Source: Microcoleus sp036704825
GTDB taxonomy: Bacteria; Cyanobacteriota; Cyanobacteriia; Cyanobacteriales; Microcoleaceae
Length of the DNA stretch: 64,000 nt
Direction: 5' to 3'
NCBI GenBank assembly: GCA_036704825.1
Contig: JAUBSN010000010.1
Location: forward strand, 59,341-123,340
Below are positions 54,973 through 64,000 of this stretch, piece by piece (position 1 is the stretch's first letter; each line of letters starts with the position of its first letter). The position numbers were made by a program, and so were the translations under genes. Below the pieces are notes generated by a model. The model had not been told where the DNA came from, ran no database searches, and saw only the letters and a list, made by a program, of their open reading frames with translations.

Positions 54973-56256
54973 ATGAGCGAAAAATCTTATCCAGTCACAG
55001 GAAGTACCACCGCTGACTACTTGATTGGCTATGAGCGGATTCTGGACTACTTTAAACAAGCGCAAAAAGAATGCCCCAAAGGAGTAGGTCTAAAAAGAGA
55101 CAGTAAAGCTAGCGGTGGCTACATAACACTTCAATTCAAGTTGGGTGTCAAGCGAGTCAATAAAGCCTGTGGGTGTTACCTGACTATGCAAGGGATTACT
55201 GATGCTTTAAGGCGGGTTCACCTAGTCGCTAGCGCACTAGAATCACTAAAAACCGAGTCTCAGTTCTGGGCTTGGTATGATGATGTGATTCTAGAAAAGA
55301 ACGTCATCAAGAATGATTTGATGACGTTCGGTGAAGCGATAGCAAAAGTAGAAAAAGAATATTGGGATGGACACACAAAGCGTCGTCAACTGCGCGACAA
55401 GAACAATGCTAGCCACCAATACAGTTGGCGATGTGTTTACGGACACTATTTCAAGCTATTGCCCCAAAATACTGTCGTGAACCTGGCAGACATTCTGCTA
55501 GTAGTTCACAGCAAACAAGTAGGAACTAAATGTTTCAAAAACTGCTTGTGCGCTATGCGCAAGCTTGCTGAGACTGTTGGCAACACTGACTTGCTTGTTC
55601 GCCTTAAAGAAATTAACGGCACGCAGACACAGTTCAGAGAAGACCTTCAGTCTATATCCGTTGACGAATTTTTGAGATTTCACGAAGAAGTTTTGGCTAT
55701 CTCCGATGATAAGCGATACAACTTAGAGTCGCGCAAACGATGGCTGTGGGTATTCTCGATGCAAGTGGTATATGGTTTTCGAGTGCATGAAGTGTTCGCG
55801 GTTCAGAACGTCCACGAACCGTTTAAGACAAAAGATGGCATTACTATCCCGGCACTAAATGAACCAAGTAACGCAAAAATGATTGCCGTAGTAGGGGAAA
55901 GAACAAAGTTAGCAACCACGACGAAGACTGGTTATCGATTGTGTGTACCAATGCTTCCTCCTACTCACTCGGATTTAATAGAACGCTTGGGAATCAGATC
56001 GGGACAATTGCCTGAAGTTAGGTTGACATCGAGCAATCCAAAGACAATTTCTGGTGCATACAATGACCGTGCGTGGGCTACTTTAAAAAGATGGAATAAG
56101 GGCTTTAGCCAATCTCACGCCTTACGCCACCTGGCTAATCTAAACGGTCAAATGGCGGGGATATCTCAGGAGACAAGAGCTAAGAGTTTAGGGCATTCAA
56201 CACAGATGAATGAAGGCGTTTATAAAAAACGAGCCGTAAGGATTCAGGTCATGTGA
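54973..56256 (+). CDS. Tyrosine site-specific recombinase
   Basis: 427 residues from the ATG at 54973, preceded by AGGGAGCGAAAG; the longer reading from 54889 passes through the hairpin and is rejected. The catalytic set is in order: R in GFRVHEVFAVQN, HxxR in SHALRHLANLNGQ, H in KSLGHSTQMN and the tyrosine in GVYKKRAV. The N-terminal 150 residues contain a basic region (LKRDSKASGGYITLQFKLG) and an arm or core-binding domain. It cuts and rejoins DNA at specific sites, as in integration of mobile elements. It fits neither short phage integrases nor XerC/D. Intact. Confidence 0.88.
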   Translation: MSEKSYPVTGSTTADYLIGYERILDYFKQAQKECPKGVGLKRDSKASGGYITLQFKLGVKRVNKACGCYLTMQGITDALRRVHLVASALESLKTESQFWAWYDDVILEKNVIKNDLMTFGEAIAKVEKEYWDGHTKRRQLRDKNNASHQYSWRCVYGHYFKLLPQNTVVNLADILLVVHSKQVGTKCFKNCLCAMRKLAETVGNTDLLVRLKEINGTQTQFREDLQSISVDEFLRFHEEVLAISDDKRYNLESRKRWLWVFSMQVVYGFRVHEVFAVQNVHEPFKTKDGITIPALNEPSNAKMIAVVGERTKLATTTKTGYRLCVPMLPPTHSDLIERLGIRSGQLPEVRLTSSNPKTISGAYNDRAWATLKRWNKGFSQSHALRHLANLNGQMAGISQETRAKSLGHSTQMNEGVYKKRAVRIQVM

Positions 56257-56406
56257 AAAGCAGTAAAACCTATACGGTGTAACCATTTGATTGAATAATC
56301 ATCAAATATCCATTCTTATTAAGAAACCATGAAAGCTTTTATTTTGGTACAAGAATGAGAATGAAGCTGTTGATTTAGCGAAGGTTTTAATTCTACAAGT
56401 CCTTCT
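56257..56406. other. Short intergenic region
   Basis: AT-rich, no feature seen. Confidence 0.4.
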
Positions 56407-56616
56407 GTGACTACGTTTCAGATACCTGAATCCTTACAGCGAGCCAATACTCAGACAACGATTGATTTACTAACTCAGTCCACAACAGAAGCTATTCCCT
56501 TGGGTAGTGCGATCGGGGTGCTTAAACAGTTGGGAAGTGACGGAAAAAGTATCAAACTGCTAGCCGCTATTTACGGCATTACGTTCGATGAAGTGATGGA
56601 GTTGCTAGTCGAATAA
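56407..56616 (+). CDS. Small helical protein downstream of the recombinase
   Basis: 69 residues from a GTG at 56407. Text such as LTQSTTEAIPLGSAIGVLKQ and SIKLLAAIYGITFDEVMELL reads as a compact helical domain of helix-turn-helix or antitoxin size. It may be a recombinase accessory factor (excisionase-like), which is a guess from size and place. No strong ribosome site was seen. Confidence 0.5.
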   Translation: MTTFQIPESLQRANTQTTIDLLTQSTTEAIPLGSAIGVLKQLGSDGKSIKLLAAIYGITFDEVMELLVE

Positions 56617-56778
56617 TTTGAAACAAAACTTTACAGTCCCTGTGTTGACAAGGGATTGTAAGTCTGCAATTGTGAGTAACTAAGGAAGGTTTGATATGCG
56701 CGGTTTGCGCGGTGCTTGCAACACCAGGCAAACTACGACTTCCCCAACCGTTCACAAACAACGCTTGGAGCTTAATAA

Positions 56779-58261
56779 TTAGGGTTTGCTGAATAATTGA
56801 TCGCCAACCAAGAGCAGGAGCGATGGATATCCTCTAGCTCGATTTAATATAAGTTTTTCTGTTTTAATTTGCTTCAGATATAATTGAACTTTATTCTCAA
56901 TCTCAAAACAGATGTTGTTTGGTCTGAGCGGCATAAAAACACACAAAAAAACCCGGTGCAACCAGGTAGAAAGGTTAATTACTAAAAAAGTAATTGCAAT
57001 GGCTGTAGAGGAAGTATTACTAAGTTTTGCCATCACTCGGTTCAAGCTAAATCTTCGTTTACCCTGTCCAAATTTTCCTTCAATTGCCTGACTAATTTTT
57101 TCGTCTTCTGCGGCTTGCTTCTTTTTTTCTTTACTCACATTTGCTGGAGGTCTTCCTAGGGGAGGTCCACTCAGCCTAATTCCTCTTTCTTTGCACCATG
57201 CTCGGTTTTCTCTTGTACGATAAATGCGATCTGCGTGAACTGATGCAGGATAGTATCCTGTGAATCTATAATAGGCTTCTAAAGAGTGCTTTTAAGTCCC
57301 CTGATTCATTAAATTTATCCCAGCTTATTCGGTCTAAAAATACATACCCCTCCAAGCAACTGGCTGACAGTTTGGCTCCTAATTCTACATGTTTTCCGGC
57401 TTTTCCTCTAACTATAGGACGGATGTAAGGTTGGCTTAAGCTTACCCCAACAGTCCGATATGCTCTGTTTATTGTTTTTAAATAACCAGAGCTGTTGCCG
57501 ATAGACTTCTGTGACTACTAGTAAGGTTTTATATTGCTTTTTGAGGAAACTTATTAGGGATGCATCTGAGTCTATTAGCTGTTCAATATGACCTAAATTT
57601 CTTTTGATATCTTGCAATTGTTTTTTTATTGCCTGTCTTCTTTTGTTGCGAGAATGTCGTTTTTGTTTGGCTATGAATAAGTAATCTTTTCTGGCTTTTT
57701 TGCGGTAGGTTCTGGGTTTTTTGGGAATTTGAGTTTTGAGGGATTTATAGAGGATGTCTACGATCTTTTCTGTTTGAAGTCGGGCTTGATTTAATAGTCC
57801 TATGTCGGTCGGATAGCTGATGTCGGTGGGGGCGCAGGTGGCATCTAGAATCAGTTTTCCTCGATTTGATGACTCATTTTTTTCGTCCGAATCTTTTTTT
57901 TTCGGGTGGGCTTGGGGTGGTTTCTATAATTTTTTCTATTGTGCGTTCGTTCACTTTATTGATTAGGTTCGCACCGATCCGTTGGCGGAAGTGAACGGCG
58001 GGGTGATGGGTCAAATGGCAGTTCATTACTGTATGTTAATTTACCGATAAAGTATTGTAGGTATTGGTTTTCGCGGATTTGTTCTACTCTTGGACGATCG
58101 CTGATGCCCAGTTTTTCTTTGATGATTAATGCCCCCAATGCCATCCGAAAAGATTTGGCTGGCGCGCCCTTTTCTGTAGGGAAATTTTTAGCATATTCTG
58201 CTTCAAATTCATTCCAAGGGATGAGTGATGCCATTTTTACCCAACGGTTGTCTGCTGACAA
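56779..58261 (-). pseudogene. Frameshifted IS5-type transposase
   Basis: The N-terminus (58261-57956) reads MASLIPWNEFEAEYAKNFPT and VEQIRENQYLQYFIG. The C-terminus (57170-56779) reads GPPLGRPPANVSKEKKKQAA, AIEGKFGQGKRRFSLNRVMA and STAIAITFLVINLST, typical of IS5-family enzymes. At least two or three frame changes and stops separate them (57408-57617 is another in-frame piece). It cannot make an active enzyme. Confidence 0.85.
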
Positions 58262-58450
58262 CTTTCCCCCGAAGGGCAGTTCAAACTCGGATGGGGGACT
58301 AAGAGCAAGCTCAACTTTTCCGTACAGGTTCGTAGATGGTGATGCACGGGTTTTGACCTATTTTGCCAGTCAATCTTGCACTTTACTCTCGATCGCGCGC
58401 TCTCTTAACATGAAGCCACGTAACGCGCGATCGATTATTCAGCAAGCCCT
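56781..58450 (-). mobile_element. Inactive IS5-type insertion sequence
   Basis: The ends AGGGTTTGCTGAATAATTGA (56781-) and, reverse-complemented, AGGGCTTGCTGAATAATCGA (58450-) are 23-bp inverted repeats with 2 mismatches. Length 1670 bp. The transposase inside is broken. Confidence 0.8.
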
Positions 58451-58737
58451 ATTTATTTTTAATTTTTAATTAATTTAAAAAATTCCTAAATCTTTTCCGA
58501 ATCTACTTGACTTTGATCGGGATAATCTTGTATATTATTAAATAATGGGGTGTTTGCAAAAATAGAGAATTTACATAAATTTCGATTATAAAACAAGTAT
58601 ATATAGCGGTTCTCAGAAAGATGAGGTACGGAGTTGGGCCCCGGCCCTCTTATTTTAGTAGTTATATAAGCTGTCAGTTACACATCATCTTTCGCTCGAA
58701 AAGCTATAAGTTAAATTATTAACCTGTCAACCAGTTT
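58451..58737. other. AT-rich intergenic region
   Basis: Upstream of the LapA-like gene; presumably its promoter. No other feature seen. Confidence 0.4.
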
Positions 58738-59013
58738 ATGAAAACAATTCCTCTGATCGCCATTAGTTTTTTAGTAGCAATTTTAGCAAGCGCGATCGGC
58801 ATTATCTCAGTGCAGAATGCCGCCCCAGTGTCCTTAAACTTTATCTTCTTTAAATCGATACAAATACCCGTAGGAGTAGTATTGGCCATGAGCATTAGCG
58901 CAGGACTCATTGGCGGTGCGCTGCTGCAACCTCTGTGGAACCTGTCAGATTCCCAAAACTCGCGTCCTAAATTTCAGACAAATTCAGAAGACTCTAACAC
59001 CGCAGAATATTAA
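58738..59013 (+). CDS. LapA-domain (DUF1049) membrane protein
   Basis: 91 residues. Two membrane helices (about 5-22 and 42-62) are linked by QNAAPVSLNFIFFKSIQIPV, the characteristic Q-N-x-x-P-V pattern of the LapA/DUF1049 family. A short polar C-terminal tail follows. Members are membrane-organising or lipopolysaccharide assembly-associated proteins; the role here is unknown. Convergent with the HTH gene, 16 bases apart. Confidence 0.8.
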   Translation: MKTIPLIAISFLVAILASAIGIISVQNAAPVSLNFIFFKSIQIPVGVVLAMSISAGLIGGALLQPLWNLSDSQNSRPKFQTNSEDSNTAEY

Positions 59014-59029
59014 CTTAATTGCTGAATCC

Positions 59030-60043
59030 TTAGATGGAATACACTTGGCCGTCAATCAGCAGCCGAGTAATTCCCTTGGCTAGCAAGTAAGGCGCAGCTT
59101 TTTGCAGCAGCCTGCCGTCAGGAATTTTGAAAACCCTTTGATTGCGAGTAGCAAATCGGCGGGCCACTCGGTGATTGTCAAACACTGCCAGGGTTTTCTC
59201 GCGAATTTCCGCAGGCGGAATTTGACCCAGTTCGCCAAAAGCTTTTAGAGGTCTGGTGATTAACTCCGCTGCCCGATCGACCACCAAATAACAAATTTTG
59301 GGTACAGATGCTTCGCTTAAAGGCAAAACTTGAATCAGTCCTGTACCCCGAATCTCGTAAGCGTTGCCCTCGAAGAGGATCGACTCGCCCGACGACATTG
59401 AACCCAAGAGACTGCCTTCAAACAGAGAGTCTTCATCCTCTACATCTTCGTCGAAGTCGTCATCTAAATCGTCTTCACCATCCTCATCATCCTCATCATC
59501 CTCGTCGTCCTCGAAATCGCTAAAGTCTTCACCTGCCAGCAGCCCGGATGCTGGCAGCATTGCCTTTCGTTCACCAGTCACAACAGCGCGGTGGCTGCGG
59601 GCAAGATTGGCTGCTTGGGCTTCTGGCAAATCAGAAACATCCAAATCCGACTCTACAGTTCCTGGAGTTTCGAGTTCTCCCATTGGTTCAGCCGCCGATC
59701 CAGAACGCTTTCGGATCGCCGGCCGCGAATTTGAGGCTGACTGGGAGGCTGGGACTGACTCAGACAGCGGGACAGCTACAGGATCGGTTTCGCGGTCGGC
59801 TTCCGAGGACTCAGCAGTAGCCTCTGTCGGTTTAGAAACACTGCTGCGGTCGGACAAACGCTTTTGTTTTTGGTGGACCAGAAATTCGTATTCCGGCTCC
59901 GACAAAGCCCCCTGAATGATGCGCCTGACAGTCGAACTGCTCACTCCGTAGCGCTTTGCCAGAGTGATAGTATTTTCGTCCGACTGTCGGTACAGCCTGA
60001 GGATTTCCCGTTTGTCTGAATCGGAGAGTTTTGTAGGCGTCAT
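59030..60043 (-). CDS. HTH protein with acidic linker and C-terminal domain
   Basis: 337 residues. Residues 1-48 are a helix-turn-helix of the transposase/Hin type (KREILRLYRQ ... LAKRYGVSSSTVRRIIQG). A long low-complexity serine and alanine region is followed by an extreme acidic stretch (about 175-212, dozens of D and E). A folded domain (about 215-337) contains ILFEGNAYEIRGTGLIQVLP and CYLVVDRAAELITRPLKAFG. I know similar proteins only as conserved cyanobacterial HTH proteins. It probably binds DNA. A homolog of an IS transposase DNA-binding domain may have been fused to a host domain; that is a guess. Confidence 0.75.
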   Translation of the reverse strand: MTPTKLSDSDKREILRLYRQSDENTITLAKRYGVSSSTVRRIIQGALSEPEYEFLVHQKQKRLSDRSSVSKPTEATAESSEADRETDPVAVPLSESVPASQSASNSRPAIRKRSGSAAEPMGELETPGTVESDLDVSDLPEAQAANLARSHRAVVTGERKAMLPASGLLAGEDFSDFEDDEDDEDDEDGEDDLDDDFDEDVEDEDSLFEGSLLGSMSSGESILFEGNAYEIRGTGLIQVLPLSEASVPKICYLVVDRAAELITRPLKAFGELGQIPPAEIREKTLAVFDNHRVARRFATRNQRVFKIPDGRLLQKAAPYLLAKGITRLLIDGQVYSI

Positions 60044-60197
60044 GCCAAGTTTTCCAGCAAAAAGACGTGAAAAGAGGCAGGCTAGCGGTCAGCGAACTGT
60101 GATTTTTCTTTTTCTATTTAAACTTGAGAGATGCCGACAAGAGTAAAAAAGCTTTCGCGTCCCCATCGCTTGCCGAAGCAACCCCAATCTCAAATCG

Positions 60198-61259
60198 CTA
60201 CGCGGCGCGGCGAGTGCGCCTGCTCTGGCGAGAACGGGTTGAGATGTCATGTTCCAAGATAGCTCCAATCGCGAACAAGATGCCGCTGAAAACAAAAAAG
60301 ACTTCCAGCAAACTGCCGCTTTGATAACTACCCTCAGCCTGAGTATCGCGCCATTTAAAGTACATATCTGCGATGTAAAGCGAAAAAGTTGCAGCCGCAA
60401 TCATCCTCCAAGATTGGGAAAAACGTCCTCCCCAAAACGCCAGCAGCAGTGCAGTAGCAATAATCAGCAGAAAAACGTCCCCGACGATGTAAAACAAATT
60501 GATTGCATTTTTGTGAGGCGAGAGTTGCTCGTCCAGTGCCATCACCCATGCCGGAGCTGCATTTGCTTCTGCTTCTTCTTCGGGTGCGGATTTAGCATCA
60601 TCAATCGCTGGTGCTCCTTTGGCCTGTAAATTGGACGAATTGTCCAAAGCAGGCGCTTTTCCGTTGGCAGCCGTTGCTGGTGCAGATTCTGTCACTACTT
60701 CCTGGGTGGCTGCCGGAGCCATTCCTAGCTGAATTCTCCAAGAGTCAGGTGCAGCAACCCAGATAGCTACAGCAATCCCGAAGGCTGCAATTCCCGCTAA
60801 CAAACCCCACTGCCAAATTTCTAGATTCAGGCGCTTGGAAGTCACAGCTAGAATCATGCCCCCGATCAGTACCACATAGCTGCCCAGATAAAACGCATCT
60901 GCTGGAGATACGTCCGGGTCTAATCCGAAATAGAGTTCCCAAATCCCGAACAGCACGTTGGCTATGAAATAGAACAGCATCCCCAGACCAATGCCCAGCC
61001 AGACTTTGCGCCCGCTTACCATGTGCGGGCTTTGCCAGTTTCTAAAACAGACTAAAGCAGCTCCCAAGAATGCTCCGCATTCAAAAATATAAGTGCCGAT
61101 CGAGTACCACAGAGGTAAACCCTCTTCTGCTGAGAGGGGGACGCTGAACAGCAAAAAGAACAGCAGCGCCATGACAGCCCAGACAATGCCCGCAATCACT
61201 AGGGTCTGAGCTGACAGTAAAGATGGAGATGTAGATGACTTTTCTGAAGTGCTACTCAT
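60198..61259 (-). CDS. Multi-pass membrane protein of unknown function
   Basis: 353 residues from the ATG at 61259 (MSSTSEKSSTS); a longer reading from 61370 has no membrane-like start and is rejected. About eight membrane segments: five before a long alanine- and proline-rich linker (about 185-230) and three after. The linker separates the halves of the protein. GIGLGMLFYFIANVLFGIWE and DMYFKWRDTQAEG are notable. Possibly a sensor or transporter; unknown. The neighbouring HTH gene begins 155 bases after its stop on the same strand. Confidence 0.7.
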   Translation of the reverse strand: MSSTSEKSSTSPSLLSAQTLVIAGIVWAVMALLFFLLFSVPLSAEEGLPLWYSIGTYIFECGAFLGAALVCFRNWQSPHMVSGRKVWLGIGLGMLFYFIANVLFGIWELYFGLDPDVSPADAFYLGSYVVLIGGMILAVTSKRLNLEIWQWGLLAGIAAFGIAVAIWVAAPDSWRIQLGMAPAATQEVVTESAPATAANGKAPALDNSSNLQAKGAPAIDDAKSAPEEEAEANAAPAWVMALDEQLSPHKNAINLFYIVGDVFLLIIATALLLAFWGGRFSQSWRMIAAATFSLYIADMYFKWRDTQAEGSYQSGSLLEVFFVFSGILFAIGAILEHDISTRSRQSRRTRRAA

Positions 61260-61811
61260 AGGGATTCCACGAGACCTAACTAGCGGTTGAACGCACCTCA
61301 TCTGAACAATATTTGATTGTAGATGAGGATTCTTTCGCAAAAGAACCTTTGTCTGACGCTCCCGGAACAACTGGCGTCCGAGCTCGTGTCGTTGGGACTT
61401 TTGCCCTCGTACACTCTAGAAAGACTAAGCAAGAATAATATCTATTTACTAATTCAAGGAATTAGTCGTTAGTCGATCTTGTACCCGGAAATATAATGAT
61501 AGAAATACGGTATATGTCTCCCCCCTTAAGGCTTTTACACTACCCAATCTATCTCTGAAATTATACCCTCAAATGTTGCTGTATCTGTTTTTTTGCTTTC
61601 GCACTCCCCGACTCACATCAATGATTGTGGTTGGAGAGTGCGATCGAAAATTAGTTAAATTGCTCGACCATACGTGGCATCCAAACCGAATCTACAATTT
61701 GGTTGTCAATACAAGTTGGCTATCCAACCTCTATAGCGCGTACCCCCTACAGTGCAATTATCTAAGATCAATTATCTAGACCCAATTGTCTGACCAATTG
61801 TCCAACATTTT
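61260..61811. other. Intergenic region, no gene recognised
   Basis: About 550 bases. It carries the promoter of the multi-pass membrane protein gene. One plus-strand small frame (61573-61779) has no supporting content. Confidence 0.4.
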
Positions 61812-62486
61812 CTATCCTGCGATCCACAACTTGTTGAGGGCTGATTGTTTGAGCCAATCTAGAAACTGAGTCCGATCCGGTGCTGGCATATCTTGCAGCA
61901 CTTCGCTCACTCCCTCCGCGAAGTCCGTATTGCCAAAATATGATTTGCCCAAGCGGTGGAGTTCTTGCAATAAGGTCTTGAGATGCTGCTCTTGCCAAGG
62001 AGGCACCTTGTGATTTTGCAAGGGACTAACGGTCAGCCAGTTTTTGATCGCATCAGGGGAGTCTGCCTGGGGGAAGTTTCCCTGCTGAAATACCTTGGCG
62101 ATATCTTTCTGAAACGATGTGGCTTGCCTTGCGCCTAAAAGGTCTTCTACATCGAAGTAAACAGCTTGGAGCAGCAGCAGACAAGCCTGTGCGAACAGTG
62201 GTGCTTTGGCTACTTCATTCCCTGCAGGTTCTTCACCGGCAAGCTGATCTAAACGGACTTTGCCCCAGACGCTATATCGATCGGGCTCTTCTAGCAGAAC
62301 ACAGGCCTTGCCTCGGTTGTCGGTTAAGTCCCGCCACAAGGCTCTGGCGTCTTCTGCTTGCTTGCCGTTGAAAGCGCTGATCAGGCGAAAAGTCTGCCCC
62401 TGATAATTGAGAATGGGAATTTGTTGTTCCCGTTTTGGGTGTTGAAAATTGGTTATTTCAACATCCTGCCGTTTCAGAATAAACAT
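61812..62486 (-). CDS. Conserved cyanobacterial hypothetical protein
   Basis: 224 residues with no signal or membrane segment, starting MFILKRQDVEITNFQHPKRE. It resembles the family that public annotation calls Npun_F0813, by my memory of its N-terminus, and that family has no known function. Features such as ARALWRDLTDNRGKACVLLE and LFAQACLLLLQAVYFDVEDL fit a soluble mixed fold. An IS605-type hairpin lies 43 bases upstream of the start. Confidence 0.7.
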   Translation of the reverse strand: MFILKRQDVEITNFQHPKREQQIPILNYQGQTFRLISAFNGKQAEDARALWRDLTDNRGKACVLLEEPDRYSVWGKVRLDQLAGEEPAGNEVAKAPLFAQACLLLLQAVYFDVEDLLGARQATSFQKDIAKVFQQGNFPQADSPDAIKNWLTVSPLQNHKVPPWQEQHLKTLLQELHRLGKSYFGNTDFAEGVSEVLQDMPAPDRTQFLDWLKQSALNKLWIAG

Positions 62487-62528
62487 GACACTGCGATTTG
62501 ACTCCTGTCATGGCCGAGGTGCTGTGCT

Positions 62529-62565
62529 TTTAACACTCCTCTCGCCTTGAGGCGAGGGGATTCTT
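62529..62565. repeat. Solo IS605-type end hairpin
   Basis: TTAACACTCCTCTCGCCTTG with a CCTCTCGCC/GGCGAGGGG hairpin and GGATTCTTG is the same end motif as at 17755 and 43005. No partner end was found to the right, so it is a remnant. Confidence 0.65.
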
Positions 62566-63613
62566 GATTCAGCGAGTCCATTTAAATTAACAGGATTGCT
62601 CCCGATCACCCAGAGATGGTTCTCTCCTCAAGCGTTCCGATACTTTTTTGCTAACAAATGCTAACAAATATCTGAGCTGAGATTGTCTCTCAGCCTTTGC
62701 CTATCAATTAATGCACTAAGGAAAATCCCCCGCGCACAATTTACGACTGCTGTACTGGCAACGCTTGATTTTCGCGCTCGTGCCGAGCAGGCGATTGACT
62801 ATTTTGCTTTGATGCGGTAGAGGAAGCTTATATAGAGGCTCCGTACCATCAGGGATTTTCACCTGAGTCTTTCAATCCTAGTTCTACCACATTTTTATGA
62901 AATATCAAGTCGAGTAGAATGTTAGCCAACATAACTCAATATCAGCAAATTAGTCATTCGGGCTCAACTCATACCTCAAATCAGGTCATTGGTGACAACT
63001 TAAGCAGAAGTTCCTCCCTCCGAAGGGAACTTCTGGCTTGACTCCTGGCCGGGGCGTGTAAGGTAATCTGGTTTGTGAGGTGTGACTCTGGAAACTCGAT
63101 GGTAAAACGACGTACAATCAATCCAGACGATATACGCGATCGGAACAACGTATAGCCTTTCTCAAGCGTGGTGAGGTATGATTGACTGATTGTACAACCA
63201 CTTAAAAGTATAGGGCTCGCATCCCAACAACGTCCGCGAATCTTTCGCTCGAACCGCTATACCAGCTCCCGAAACTGAAGCCATAGCAGCCAGATTGCAA
63301 GAATTGCTATCGCCTTTAGTTTACAACCAACTAGGTTGGGACTTACGCATTGACAAAAAACATCATCTATGTATTCTAGACAATGCCACCACTACTAAAG
63401 TTTGCTAAAATATGCTCACGTATAACTGAAGTGAATAGATTCCTTTGGACTTCATACCAGTTACTAATTATTTTTTCAGACCGCATCAACTCTAATTTAA
63501 CACTCATCTTGATGTGAACAAAATACATGAATCTTGATTCCACAGGTAAGCTGTGGAGCATTTAAACCATTAACGCTCCCGGTAAGGTGCGTCAGCTAGA
63601 ACACTGACTATAC
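62566..63613. other. Decayed region with gene fragments
   Basis: About 1 kb without an intact gene. A TTCCGATACTTTTTTGCTAA word (62634-62653) also occurs at 35415. CAGAAGTTCC/GGAACTTCTG (63005-63035) is a hairpin. A plus-strand piece at 63255-63340 reads IPAPETEAIAARLQELLSPL, which looks like the N-terminal part of an IS4-type transposase or another lost gene. Confidence 0.4.
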
Positions 63614-63913
63614 ATGGGAAACGCTTATTTACGCTCCGCACCCTACGATCCTCCTTTAAATGCCGAACAGCTTAGCCAGCTATCATTTGCTCAAATAGCT
63701 GAGTTGTACCAAGCAGCAGATGTGTATGTTTCTCCCTATTTGACAGAAGGTTTTAATCTGCAGGTGTTGGAAGCTGTCGCTTGCGGTTTGCCGATTATTT
63801 GCACTGCGGGCGGCCCTGCGGATGATTTTACGTCGAACTTTGCACTCCAGATTGAGAGTAAATTTACGGCTGTCGCGAGTGACGGGGAAACCTTAGAGAC
63901 AGCCACAGAATGA
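63614..63913 (+). pseudogene. Glycosyltransferase (GT4) C-terminal fragment
   Basis: 99 codons. The sequence LYQAADVYVSPYLTEGFNLQ and the following VLEAVACGLPIICTAGG are the nucleotide-sugar-binding motif of GT-B enzymes (E-x7-E in EGFNLQVLE). The catalytic N-terminal domain is absent and the sequence ends abruptly after GETLETATE. A stop lies in frame just upstream of the ATG, so it is a relic of a larger glycosyltransferase of the cyanobacterial TPR-GT type. The last 87 bases of the window have no feature. Confidence 0.7.
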
Positions 63914-64000
63914 TTGATCCTATGTAAGGATTCAGGTCTTTGATTGAGGAATAAGAGAAGGCATCAATAAGTCACAAGAATGGGCAGATATAGCTTCACG

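Overview
The window is chromosomal DNA of a filamentous, non-heterocystous-type cyanobacterium, most likely an Oscillatoriales member such as Microcoleus, Oscillatoria or Phormidium. The evidence is the petB-petD cytochrome b6f genes, psaM, a ctpA-type processing protease, cyanobacterial glgA with a GH57 partner, the Fut iron transporter, abundant GCGATCGC (HIP1) octamers, and several families of short AT-rich and hairpin repeats. The genus is an inference; no rRNA gene is present.

Layout. 0-2.2 kb: tight minus-strand group mtnA, pilin-like gene, rhodanese (cut by the window edge). 2.7-7.6 kb: a giant DUF4347/beta-helix/SdrD/RTX surface protein interrupted by a 100-N assembly gap. 8-15 kb: two ion channels (CASTOR/POLLUX-type and MscS-type), a decayed gene, and two tandem EamA transporters. 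15.5-17.6 kb: an unknown gene and an atypical cytochrome P450. 17.7-24.2 kb: an IS200/IS605-type relic, an RTX fragment and a complete type I restriction-modification operon (hsdR-hsdM-hsdS). 24.7-33.2 kb: petB-petD and ctpA, separated by about 5.9 kb of RTX genes and an IS5-like insertion. 33.4-35.3 kb: a coiled-coil membrane protein, psaM and a TerC protein. 35.6-40.7 kb: a MITE-like repeat and the three Fut iron-transporter genes in scattered orientations around a pentapeptide-repeat lipoprotein. 41.5-47.1 kb: glgA, a TnpB element, an unknown gene and a GH57 enzyme. 47.5-51.1 kb: a beta-propeller-like protein, a frameshifted PEP-CTERM protein and an overlapping O-antigen ligase/polymerase-like gene. 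51.2-54.6 kb: small conserved genes, a 3-methyladenine glycosylase, a second pentapeptide protein, a lipoprotein and a protein with perfect 20-residue repeats. 54.8-58.5 kb: a tyrosine recombinase with a 23-bp perfect hairpin and a tRNA-3'-end-like sequence upstream, and a dead IS. 58.7-64 kb: LapA-like, HTH-acidic, membrane and hypothetical proteins, then a decayed area with a glycosyltransferase fragment.

How it fits together. Core photosynthesis, iron uptake and glycogen metabolism form a conserved skeleton. Accessory DNA (RTX genes, insertion sequences, restriction-modification, recombinase) has been inserted between skeleton genes. Four RTX loci lie within 30 kb, two of them truncated, which points to local duplication and decay. 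The strongest candidates for something undescribed are the recombinase/hairpin/tRNA-fragment locus (54.8-56.6 kb), the PEP-CTERM plus Wzy-like coupled pair (48.4-51.1 kb), the ~447-bp IS605-type element that lacks tnpA and tnpB (17.8-18.2 kb), and the pair of CPxC pentapeptide proteins. Function calls come from reading motifs by eye; no database search was run.
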